Assembly (NCBI RefSeq): GCF_934372025.1
Contig: NZ_CAKROJ010000065.1
Location: 1 to 11,670 of the forward strand
DNA from: an uncultured Blautia sp.
GTDB taxonomy: Bacteria > Bacillota > Clostridia > Lachnospirales > Lachnospiraceae
Length of the DNA stretch: 11,670 bases
Direction: 5' to 3'
Of the stretch, positions 6,203-11,670 are shown piece after piece. The notes beneath the pieces were generated by a model. The model was not told where the DNA came from. It ran no database searches and worked only from the letters and a program-made list of their open reading frames with translations. The translations under genes were made by a program, and so were the position numbers. Position 1 is the first letter of the stretch; each line of letters begins with the position of its first letter.

Positions 6203-7618
6203 CTAGTATAAAATTTCCTCTTCATCTACCTTATCAGCGTTTCGGACAATATGATCATATCTGGCCAGACCATATGCCGTACTCTTTGCTACGATCGCAT
6301 ACTCTTCATTCTGGTCAAGTATTTCTATCCTTCTGAATACTGCATATCCCTGATTGATACAATAAACGCCCTCAAGGACATCAACATCACTGACTACATA
6401 ACGGCTTTTGTTTTTTTCACTGATAATGACATCGCCTTCTTTAAACGATTTCTTGTCCACATAATAAATGTACTTCTGTTCGCTTTCATCCTCTTTCTTC
6501 TGGTCTTCGTCTTCTATTTTGGCATAAATAGACGGGCTCACAAATGTACGGACTTCATTTCCGCTCTTATCCTTGGTGAGAACCATAAATCCGGTTTCCT
6601 GGCTGTCTTCATTTGTAGTCGCATAATCCGAAGGAATCTGATAAAACTCTTTCGTTACGATAGAAGACAGGGGAATCTTAAGTCCCGTAACTGTATTTGT
6701 CACAAGTTCTATTTCAAGGAAGCGGTCAGAAGCATACCGGATCAGACCTTTGTTGAAATCAATTCTGCCGTACTTGGAACCATCAATCTGAACAATGCTG
6801 AAATCTCCACTCTGTGTCATATCATCTTTCAGAAATTTCACACGCACCACGGTACGGTCTGCAAGCTTCACTGCCTGCTTCTCACTTAACGGAATCATCA
6901 GACTCCATTTTTCATCCGAAATCAGCGTGTAAATACTGTCACCCACTGAAACAGAGCCATGTGTTTTAAGATCAGTCTCATGATAGGCATTCTGATCAAA
7001 ATCTTCTTCAGTAAGAGTATCAACGGTTTTGTTCTCATAGCCATCTGTTGCATACAGAATAATCCCGTCCTGATCAGCCTTTCTCAAAGTCTGTCCGCCG
7101 TAATTTATCACACCGGAATCTGAAGAAGCGCCGCTTACACCTGCATACTGAAGAATACTTCCCTCAAGGTTGTATTTAAAGCTGTAAGTATTATTAAATT
7201 TGCTTGCATTAAATCCTTTTGAAAAGCTCAGCATCTGACTTCGGATCGTAGAAAGATCCTCTGCAGAAAGATCTGTTGATGCATCTGTCTTCTGAGAACT
7301 ACTGATGCCATAGACAACTCCGTTCGCATTGATCTTACTGCCTTCACGCGCATAATAACTGACATACCCGCTGGTATCTGCCTTACAAACTGTCTCTGTC
7401 CGTATTGCAAGCCCCGTGTATGTTTCATTTCTGGAAAGAGGACCTGCAATTACAAGATAGGACTCTATATTAGAAGATGTCAGATACAGTACGAGACTGA
7501 ACAGCATATAGATAAACAGAACCCCAAAAAGCATGGTTCCGATGTTCAGGCTGAATACACTTCTTATTTTCTGTAATAATCTCTGTCCGTTTGCAGAATT
7601 TCTATTATTTTCAGGCAA
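6203..7618 (-). CDS. HlyD-like membrane-anchored protein of unknown partner
   Basis: The protein has 471 residues. A short basic N-terminus is followed by one clear membrane segment (about 27-48), so most of the protein should lie outside the membrane. Residues about 55-105 (AIRTETVCKADTSGYVSYYAREGSKINANGVVYGI region) look like the first half of a lipoyl/barrel-sandwich hybrid, as in HlyD/MFP adaptors. The matching second half may be near 165-235. A charged acidic stretch (about 360-375) precedes a conserved-looking C-terminal beta domain (DVLEGVYCINQGYAVFRRIE). The start codon is TTG at 7618, chosen because AAAGGAGG sits eight bases upstream; no nearby ATG fits. It heads the operon, directly behind the promoter at 7664-7692. 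No ABC transporter or export gene is adjacent, so transport is not demonstrated; a role at the division site or envelope is only suggested by neighbours such as sepF. Confidence 0.8.
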   Translation of the reverse strand: MPENNRNSANGQRLLQKIRSVFSLNIGTMLFGVLFIYMLFSLVLYLTSSNIESYLVIAGPLSRNETYTGLAIRTETVCKADTSGYVSYYAREGSKINANGVVYGISSSQKTDASTDLSAEDLSTIRSQMLSFSKGFNASKFNNTYSFKYNLEGSILQYAGVSGASSDSGVINYGGQTLRKADQDGIILYATDGYENKTVDTLTEEDFDQNAYHETDLKTHGSVSVGDSIYTLISDEKWSLMIPLSEKQAVKLADRTVVRVKFLKDDMTQSGDFSIVQIDGSKYGRIDFNKGLIRYASDRFLEIELVTNTVTGLKIPLSSIVTKEFYQIPSDYATTNEDSQETGFMVLTKDKSGNEVRTFVSPSIYAKIEDEDQKKEDESEQKYIYYVDKKSFKEGDVIISEKNKSRYVVSDVDVLEGVYCINQGYAVFRRIEILDQNEEYAIVAKSTAYGLARYDHIVRNADKVDEEEILY

Positions 7619-7663
7619 AAAAGATGCCTCCTTTGTTTACTTAACTGAATAACATACTTTAAT

Positions 7664-7692
7664 ATTGTACCATTTTACCTTTCATATGACAA
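7664..7692 (-). promoter_or_regulatory. Promoter of the hlyD-yggS-sepF-ylmH-aroB-lspA-rluD operon
   Basis: On the minus strand TTGTCA (7687-7692, five of six) is followed after 17 bases by TACAAT (7664-7669, five of six). A TGG directly before the -10 forms an extended -10. Transcription should begin near 7657, leaving about 40 bases before the TTG start. No other convincing promoter is seen until 1524, so all seven genes probably depend on it. Confidence 0.8.
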
Positions 7693-7716
7693 GAAAAAGG
7701 ACAAAATAATTATGAA

Positions 7717-7730
7717 CGAACATATTTTCC
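7717..7730. promoter_or_regulatory. LexA-box-like site 1
   Basis: CGAAC-ATAT-TTTCC matches the Gram-positive SOS box CGAAC-N4-GTTCG at eight of ten defined positions, with a perfect left half. Its centre is about 17 bases upstream of the lexA -35. It abuts site 2, sharing one base. The consensus is known for B. subtilis LexA; its use here is inferred. Confidence 0.45.
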
Positions 7731-7743
7731 GAATATCTGTTTG
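7730..7743. promoter_or_regulatory. LexA-box-like site 2 over the lexA -35
   Basis: CGAAT-ATCT-GTTTG matches CGAAC-N4-GTTCG at eight of ten positions, with the two mismatches placed symmetrically. It overlaps the first three bases of the lexA -35 (7741-7746), the right place for autorepression. The tandem layout with site 1 is like the multiple boxes upstream of B. subtilis lexA. Confidence 0.5.
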
Positions 7744-7769
7744 CTATTCTTAAAAAGGTATGTTATACT
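7741..7769 (+). promoter_or_regulatory. Promoter of lexA
   Basis: TTGCTA (7741-7746, four of six) is followed after 17 bases by TATACT (7764-7769, five of six). TG at 7761-7762 makes an extended -10. Start of transcription is expected near 7776, about 36 bases before the lexA ATG. Confidence 0.75.
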
Positions 7770-7811
7770 TTTTTTAACAGACACAAAGTTCGTGAATGAG
7801 GAGGTATTTGT

Positions 7812-8432
7812 ATGACATACGGCAGAATCAGCAAGAAACAACAGGAGATTCTGGATTATATAAAGAACGAAATTCTTAACAGAGGATTTCCTCCGGCCGT
7901 CAGGGAAATCTGTGAGGCAGTCAATCTGAAATCCACTTCTTCTGTCCACTCTCATCTTGAGGCACTTGAGAAGAACGGATACATTCGCCGTGACGCAACC
8001 AAGCCACGCGCAATCGAGATCATAGATGACAATTTCAATCTCGTACGCAGAGAAGTTGTCAATGTCCCGCTCGTAGGAACCGTTGCAGCCGGACAGCCTA
8101 TCCTTGCTGTAGAGAACATCGAAGGTTATTTTCCTGTACCGGCAGAATACATGCCAAATGCACAGAGCTTCATGCTCAAGGTTAAGGGTGACAGTATGAT
8201 CAATGCTGGTATTTTTGACGGTGATCAGGTACTGGTCAAACAGCAGTCTTCTGCTTCTGATGGTGATATCGTAGTTGCACTTGTAGAGGATTCTGCCACT
8301 GTCAAAACTTTCTATAAAGAAGATGGCTATTATCGTCTCCAGCCGGAGAATGATACAATGGAGCCAATCCTGATCCATGATGACCTGAAGATTCTCGGTA
8401 AGGTTTTCGGTATTTTCCGTTTATACGAATAA
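7812..8432 (+). CDS. lexA: LexA SOS repressor
   Basis: This repressor of DNA-damage genes is inactivated by RecA-stimulated self-cleavage. It has 206 residues, the family norm. The N-terminal winged helix-turn-helix covers about 1-68 (ILDYIKNEI, SVHSHLEALEKNGYIRR). The cleavage bond is Ala93-Gly94 in VGTVAAGQP. The S24 peptidase domain supplies Ser128 in GDSM and Lys165 in SATVKTF, the catalytic pair. The ATG at 7812 follows GAGGAGG by seven bases. It is divergent from the hlyD-like operon and converges on rsfS, with its own promoter and two LexA-box-like sites upstream, so autoregulation is likely. It is the only plus-strand gene in the window. No other SOS gene (dinB, recA, uvr) is nearby. 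Confidence 0.97.
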   Translation: MTYGRISKKQQEILDYIKNEILNRGFPPAVREICEAVNLKSTSSVHSHLEALEKNGYIRRDATKPRAIEIIDDNFNLVRREVVNVPLVGTVAAGQPILAVENIEGYFPVPAEYMPNAQSFMLKVKGDSMINAGIFDGDQVLVKQQSSASDGDIVVALVEDSATVKTFYKEDGYYRLQPENDTMEPILIHDDLKILGKVFGIFRLYE

Positions 8433-8436
8433 AAGC

Positions 8437-8481
8437 AGGAGCATATCACGTTTTACAACGAATGATATGCTCCTCTTATTT
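8437..8481. terminator. Bidirectional terminator between lexA and rsfS
   Basis: A perfect 12-base stem pairs AGGAGCATATCA (8437-8448) with its complement at 8463-8474. The loop can form a further CGTT/AACG helix, separated by two unpaired A. On the plus strand it is followed by CTTATTT. On the minus strand the stem is followed by GCTTTTATT. It lies five bases after the lexA stop, and rsfS transcription from the right also runs into it, so it likely ends both converging transcripts. The T-tracts are imperfect in both directions. Confidence 0.85.
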
Positions 8482-8491
8482 GCGTTCTATG

Positions 8492-8517
8492 GTTTACATA
8501 ATTTATTTATCGTAAAC
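8492..8517 (-). other. Small inverted repeat after the rsfS stop
   Basis: GTTTAC (8492-8497) and GTAAAC (8512-8517) can form a six-base stem with an AT-rich 14-base loop, immediately after the rsfS stop codon on the minus strand. Too weak to be a terminator by itself; it may protect the 3' end or be incidental. The main terminator lies just beyond at 8437-8474. Confidence 0.25.
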
Positions 8518-8874
8518 TTATTTCAAAAACTCTGATGCGTCGAGTTCTTTTCCATCTCTCCAGATTCTTTCAAGATCGTAGAAAAGACGATTTTCTTCAT
8601 CAAATACATGAATAATAATATCGCCATAATCCATGAGAATCCAGTTTGAGCTTCTTGTTCCCTCAACCTGCTTCGGCTCAAAACCAGCTCTTCCAAGCTG
8701 TTCTTCAACATTATCTACGATTGCCTGTACCTGATTCAGGTTGCTTCCGCTCGTGATCACGAAGTAATCCGCAATTACGGATACCTCACGAATGTCAATC
8801 ACCTTTATGTCCAGGGCTTTTTTGTCATCGATTGCTTTGCAGGCAATACTTAACATTTCCTGTTCTCTGTTCAT
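8518..8874 (-). CDS. rsfS: Ribosomal silencing factor RsfS
   Basis: RsfS binds ribosomal protein L14 and blocks joining of the subunits, which shuts down translation in starvation and may aid late large-subunit assembly. With the ATG at 8874 it is 118 residues, equal to the usual Firmicute length. Motifs visible are ADYFVITSG (35-43), WILMDYGDIIIHVF (78-91) and FYDLERIW (98-105), all typical of the family. An ATG at 8886 is in frame but leaves no gap after the AAAGG; that AGG sits 11-12 bases before the ATG at 8874, so I prefer the latter. It follows yqeK by 22 bases and is the last gene of the obg operon, which ends at the hairpin at 8437-8474. Confidence 0.95.
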   Translation of the reverse strand: MNREQEMLSIACKAIDDKKALDIKVIDIREVSVIADYFVITSGSNLNQVQAIVDNVEEQLGRAGFEPKQVEGTRSSNWILMDYGDIIIHVFDEENRLFYDLERIWRDGKELDASEFLK

Positions 8875-8896
8875 AGAAATCTGCATCCTTTCCGGA

Positions 8897-9499
8897 TCAG
8901 GCCTTCTCTGTCAGCTGCCTGTCCCTGTGTATAATAGTATAGTAAGCATATGCATCTTTTGTCGCAGAATCCACATCATCCGGATTTTCATCAAGATATG
9001 TCAGAGTATCTTTCAAAATCTGATACATGCATTCATCCAGATCTTCAAATGCCAGCTTACGGATTTCTGCAAGTCGTGGTGCTTTATTTCGTGCCGGCTC
9101 AATATAATCTGCAATATACACGATCTTCTCCAGCATCGTCATCTCCGGTTTTCCGGTTGTATGATACGTAATGGCCGAAAGGATCTCAGGATCTGCAACA
9201 TTATATTTTGTCTTCGCAATATAAGCGCCCAGTTTTGCATGAAGAAGGAACGGATGCTCCTTTTCGAAATCGCTTACCGGTATATGATGCTCCGCACATA
9301 TCTTTAATTTCTTTTTGTTCGGAATGCATTTTGCACTGTCATGAAGGAGACCTGCCGCCTGCGCATCCTTCAGATCATATCCATGCACCATAGCCAGTGA
9401 TGCGCACGTAAACATGACACCCAGCGTATGAGCATAGCGGTCTTCGTCGAGATATTTGGCAAGTTTTTTTTCCATTTTTATAAAATCGTAATCAGACAT
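8897..9499 (-). CDS. yqeK: YqeK HD-domain hydrolase (probable Ap4A hydrolase)
   Basis: This HD-superfamily metallohydrolase belongs to the YqeK family, characterised members of which split diadenosine tetraphosphate symmetrically to ADP. With the ATG at 9499 it has 200 residues. Metal ligands line up: His24 (RYAHTLGV), His53-Asp54 (LLHDSAK), His87 (LLHAKLG), His113 (TYHTTG) and Asp131 (YIADYIEP). The ATG at 9499 overlaps the nadD stop by eight bases, with GGGAG twelve bases upstream. An ATG at 9511 lies almost on that SD and is less likely. nadD-yqeK pairing is widespread and joins NAD/nucleotide metabolism with alarmone removal. The tail from about 165 is acidic then basic, without a recognised domain. 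Confidence 0.93.
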   Translation of the reverse strand: MSDYDFIKMEKKLAKYLDEDRYAHTLGVMFTCASLAMVHGYDLKDAQAAGLLHDSAKCIPNKKKLKICAEHHIPVSDFEKEHPFLLHAKLGAYIAKTKYNVADPEILSAITYHTTGKPEMTMLEKIVYIADYIEPARNKAPRLAEIRKLAFEDLDECMYQILKDTLTYLDENPDDVDSATKDAYAYYTIIHRDRQLTEKA

Positions 9500-10139
9500 T
9501 GCTTTGGACATCTCCCTCTGTTGTTTGATAAATATGATTTTTATCTATATATTCAGCCACTGCATCCGGCACATAATAGCGGAGGCTCCTGCCTTCCTGA
9601 TGCCATGATCGCAGCAGTTTACTGGAAATATCTATATTCAGCGTATTCAGGCTGATGAAATGGCCATGATACACTTCTGACAGATATGCCATCTGTTCAT
9701 TTAATTTCTGTACCGGCACATGATCACGGACTGCTACAACGATCGTACAAGCCGCACATATCCGGGCCGGTTCCTTCCAGTCAGAAAAATCATACAGAGA
9801 ATCCGCACCAATGATAAAATAATAATCAGTATCCGGATTTTGTTTTTTCAGTGTTTCCAGCGTATGATAGGTATAGGTAAATCCTCTGTCATTCATCTCG
9901 ATCAGCGATAATTCAAAATGAGGATTTCCGGAAATAGCTTTTTCTACCATCTCCACTCTCTGGGCATCTGTAGCCTGCCCGGCTCTGTTCCGTTTATGCG
10001 GCGGATTTCCTGCCGGCATAAACAAAATCTTGTCCAGGCCAAGCTGTTCATATGTTTTTTCACCCAGTATCAGATGTCCTATATGGATAGGATCAAACGT
10101 TCCTCCCATAATTCCGATCTTTTTGCGTCTGGTTTCCAT
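9492..10139 (-). CDS. nadD: Nicotinate-nucleotide adenylyltransferase
   Basis: NadD transfers AMP from ATP to nicotinate mononucleotide, giving deamido-NAD, the step before NAD synthetase. It has 215 residues. The nucleotidyltransferase signature GGTFDPIHIGH is at 12-22, with NPPHK at 45-49 and GADSL at 111-115. The C-terminal motif, usually ISSTxIR, reads ISSKLLR at 171-177: the Arg is kept but Lys replaces Thr. The ATG at 10139 has only a distant AGAGG (about 13 bases) upstream, so its ribosome binding site is weaker than its neighbours'. It follows yhbY by 23 bases and overlaps yqeK. Confidence 0.95.
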   Translation of the reverse strand: METRRKKIGIMGGTFDPIHIGHLILGEKTYEQLGLDKILFMPAGNPPHKRNRAGQATDAQRVEMVEKAISGNPHFELSLIEMNDRGFTYTYHTLETLKKQNPDTDYYFIIGADSLYDFSDWKEPARICAACTIVVAVRDHVPVQKLNEQMAYLSEVYHGHFISLNTLNIDISSKLLRSWHQEGRSLRYYVPDAVAEYIDKNHIYQTTEGDVQSNV

Positions 10140-10162
10140 TATTCTCTGTATTCCTCTCTGTG

Positions 10163-10453
10163 TTACGGAAGAATGATCTTTTTCTTATTGTCCTTGCCTT
10201 CACGGTAAAGAACAATTTTTCTTCCGATCACCTGAACGACCTGAGAATGTGTTCTCTCCGCAAGAACCTCTGCCATCTGACGAGGATCATCCAGACAGTT
10301 CTGAAGTACATTGATCTTAATGAGTTCTCTTGCGGCAAGAGCTTCCTCTACTGCAGCAGTATTTTCAGGTGTAACAGAACCCTTTCCAAGCTGCATGATC
10401 GGTTCCATTTTCATTGCAAGACCCTTCAGGTATGCTCTCTGTTTGCTTGTCAT
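10163..10453 (-). CDS. yhbY: YhbY-family CRM-domain RNA-binding protein
   Basis: This small RNA-binding protein of the CRM/YhbY family associates with pre-50S ribosomal particles in studied bacteria. It has 96 residues, essentially one domain. LGKGSVTPENTAAVEEAL (22-39) and the ELIKINVLQN strand (43-52) lead to the C-terminal GRKIVLYR (77-84), the family's conserved GxxxVLYR-type motif. The tail is basic (GKDNKKK). The ATG at 10453 follows AAAGG by nine bases. It sits 14 bases after obgE and before nadD, the standard Firmicute order, which fits a role in ribosome assembly beside Obg and RsfS. Confidence 0.95.
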   Translation of the reverse strand: MTSKQRAYLKGLAMKMEPIMQLGKGSVTPENTAAVEEALAARELIKINVLQNCLDDPRQMAEVLAERTHSQVVQVIGRKIVLYREGKDNKKKIILP

Positions 10454-10467
10454 ATTTTCAGACCTTT

Positions 10468-11670
10468 CTATTTATAATAATCAAAGTCAAAGCCGTACAT
10501 ACGAACAGTATCTCCCTCTTCAATACCGGCTTTTTCGAGTTCTTCAAGTATACCGCCCTCTTTCAGGAAACGCTGGAAGAAAGCAAAACCTTTCTCGGAA
10601 TCCAGGTTGGTATATCCAAGCATCTTTTCAATCTTAGGACCTTCCACAACAAAGATCTCCGGATCTTCCGGATCTCTTTCCACTGTAAATGGAAGATTTT
10701 CGGTAAACAGTTCCTCTTCAGGGAAGAATTCCTGTTCAAATACGATACGTTCAGCCGGAACGCTGTTAAGCAGTTCCTTGATTCCATAAAGCAGTTCTTT
10801 GATTCCCTGTCCTGTTACGGCAGAAATCGGGTAAACCCTGATTCCCTTCGGTTCGAATTCTGCTTTCAGTTTATCTATCGGGTTCTCTTCATCTCCGTCA
10901 AAAATACAGTCCACCTTATTAGCTGCGATCAGCTGCGGTCTCGCTGCAATTTCCGGATTATATGCTTCCAGTTCGTGATTGATCTTGTAAATATCATCAA
11001 TCGGATCACGCCCCTCTGTGGAAGCCGCATCAACAATATGCACAAGTACTCTGGTACGTTCAATATGTCTCAGGAATTCGTGTCCGAGTCCAACACCTTC
11101 CGAAGCACCTTCGATCAGTCCCGGAATATCTGCGATTACAAAACCACCATTTTCAGTATCTACAACACCAAGATTCGGGCTTAATGTCGTAAAATGATAA
11201 TTGGCGATCTTTGGCTGTGCATTTGTTACTCTTGAAAGGAATGTGGATTTTCCGACATTCGGGAAACCTACAAGTCCTACATCTGCGATCACTTTCAGCT
11301 CAAGAAGAACTTCCAGTTCCTGTGCCGGCTGTCCAGGCTGTGCAAATTTCGGAACCTGCATGGTAGATGTTGCATAATGCTGATTTCCCTTGCCTCCGCG
11401 TCCGCCTTTCAAGACGATCTGGCGACGGTTTTCACCAGACATATCTGCAATTACCTTACGTAACTGTGCTTCCATGATAACAGTTCCTTCCGGAACTTTC
11501 AGGACGATATCATCACCGTCAGCACCATGGCAGCGTTTCTTTCCGCCTTCCTGTCCATCCTGTGCTTTAAATTTGTGTTTATGGCGATATTCACCAAGCG
11601 TATTCTGACCTTCATCTACTTCAAAGATCACATCTCCGCCTCTTCCGCCATCTCCGCCGTCAGGACCGCC
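10468..11670 (-). CDS. obgE: GTPase Obg, N-terminus cut by window edge
   Basis: Essential GTPase acting in late 50S assembly and stress control. The frame is open to the right edge, where it reads GGPDGGDGGRGGDV, part of the glycine-rich Obg fold, so about 30 N-terminal residues are missing and 400 are visible. A GTG at 11631 is internal, not the start. In visible numbering, the G1 loop GFPNVGKS is at 135-142, G3 DIPG at 181-184, G4 NKVD at 251-254 and G5 SAVTG at 283-287. FTTLSPNLG (160-168) is the switch I region. A C-terminal OCT domain (about 328-398, ending FDFDYYK) is present, as in Gram-positive Obg. It leads the operon in this window; rplU/rpmA would be expected upstream, outside the view. 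Confidence 0.97.
   Translation of the reverse strand, partial: GGPDGGDGGRGGDVIFEVDEGQNTLGEYRHKHKFKAQDGQEGGKKRCHGADGDDIVLKVPEGTVIMEAQLRKVIADMSGENRRQIVLKGGRGGKGNQHYATSTMQVPKFAQPGQPAQELEVLLELKVIADVGLVGFPNVGKSTFLSRVTNAQPKIANYHFTTLSPNLGVVDTENGGFVIADIPGLIEGASEGVGLGHEFLRHIERTRVLVHIVDAASTEGRDPIDDIYKINHELEAYNPEIAARPQLIAANKVDCIFDGDEENPIDKLKAEFEPKGIRVYPISAVTGQGIKELLYGIKELLNSVPAERIVFEQEFFPEEELFTENLPFTVERDPEDPEIFVVEGPKIEKMLGYTNLDSEKGFAFFQRFLKEGGILEELEKAGIEEGDTVRMYGFDFDYYK

Larger units (their letters stand above)
7649..7766. repeat. 9-base inverted repeat at two divergent promoters
   Basis: GTATGTTAT occurs on the plus strand at 7758-7766, overlapping the extended -10 of lexA. It occurs again on the minus strand at 7649-7657, at the expected transcription start of the hlyD operon. 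Each copy therefore has the same orientation relative to its own gene, and each is preceded by an A-rich TTAAA-like stretch. On the lexA side the copy lies in a longer imperfect dyad (AAAAAGGTAT at 7752-7761 and ATACTTTTT at 7765-7773). A shared operator is possible; chance in AT-rich DNA is the alternative. Confidence 0.35.

Noticed and set aside
6251..6889. 212-codon plus-strand open frame opposite the HlyD-like gene
   Set aside because: Shadow frame; the minus-strand gene has a strong SD, a membrane segment and operon context.
7779..7792. Third LexA box ending in GTTCG upstream of lexA
   Set aside because: Only the right half matches; the left half (AGACA) does not resemble CGAAC.
7710..8378. 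222-codon minus-strand open frame opposite lexA
   Set aside because: It is the antisense shadow of lexA, whose frame has every family motif. The shadow protein shows no recognisable domain and also runs across the lexA promoter.
10414..11184. 256-codon plus-strand open frame
   Set aside because: Antisense to obgE and yhbY; composition is Phe/Ser/Cys-rich as expected of a shadow, with no SD or promoter of its own.
11629..11631. GTG as the start of obgE
   Set aside because: The conserved Gly-rich Obg sequence continues in frame to the right edge, so the true start lies outside the window.
1..11670. Mobile element, CRISPR array, defence system or prophage
   Set aside because: No direct-repeat arrays, transposase or integrase motifs, or unusual gene content are seen; every sizeable frame fits a housekeeping gene or its shadow.

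Overview
The window reads as a core chromosomal segment of a low-GC Gram-positive Clostridia, most likely a Lachnospiraceae relative. Three things point there: the obg-yhbY-nadD-yqeK-rsfS order, a LexA of Bacillus/Clostridium type, and a SepF/YlmH cluster next to lspA and rluD. Shine-Dalgarno sites are strong and of the AGGAGG type. I see no rRNA, tRNA, CRISPR array, insertion sequence, integrase or phage gene. Coding density is high, and no stretch over 300 bases lacks a gene.

Layout, left to right. (1) Positions 1-1524, minus strand: a small unrecognised gene cut by the left edge, dtd (D-aminoacyl-tRNA deacylase), and a cytidylate-kinase-like gene. The last has its own promoter, which abuts the rluD stop codon, and an 80-base leader that can fold two ways. 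(2) Positions 1525-7618, minus strand: seven tightly packed genes in transcription order hlyD-like membrane protein, yggS/ylmE, sepF, ylmH, aroB, lspA, rluD. One good promoter near 7664-7692 probably drives them all. Gaps are 30 bases or less, and aroB/lspA overlap as ATGA. (3) Positions 7619-7811: a divergent control region with the hlyD-operon promoter on one strand and the lexA promoter on the other. It also holds two tandem LexA-box-like sites and a 9-base inverted repeat placed at both promoters. (4) Positions 7812-8432, plus strand: lexA, followed by a strong hairpin at 8437-8474 that can serve both converging transcripts. (5) Positions 8518-11670, minus strand: rsfS, yqeK, nadD, yhbY and obgE. 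They are transcribed from the right, and obgE is cut by the right edge, losing roughly its first 30 codons.

How the genes fit together. The right-hand operon is a ribosome-maturation set (Obg, YhbY, RsfS) carrying NAD synthesis (NadD) and a probable Ap4A hydrolase (YqeK). The middle operon joins cell division (SepF), PLP balance (YggS), an RNA-binding translation factor (YlmH), shikimate synthesis (AroB), lipoprotein maturation (LspA) and 23S rRNA pseudouridylation (RluD). At its head is an anchored HlyD-like protein without an obvious partner. LexA sits between the two operons as the SOS repressor.

I did not find a new defence or mobile system here. The items most worth checking are regulatory (the lexA/hlyD control region and the kinase leader), the orphan HlyD-like protein, SepF's long acidic linker, and the unrecognised gene at the left edge.
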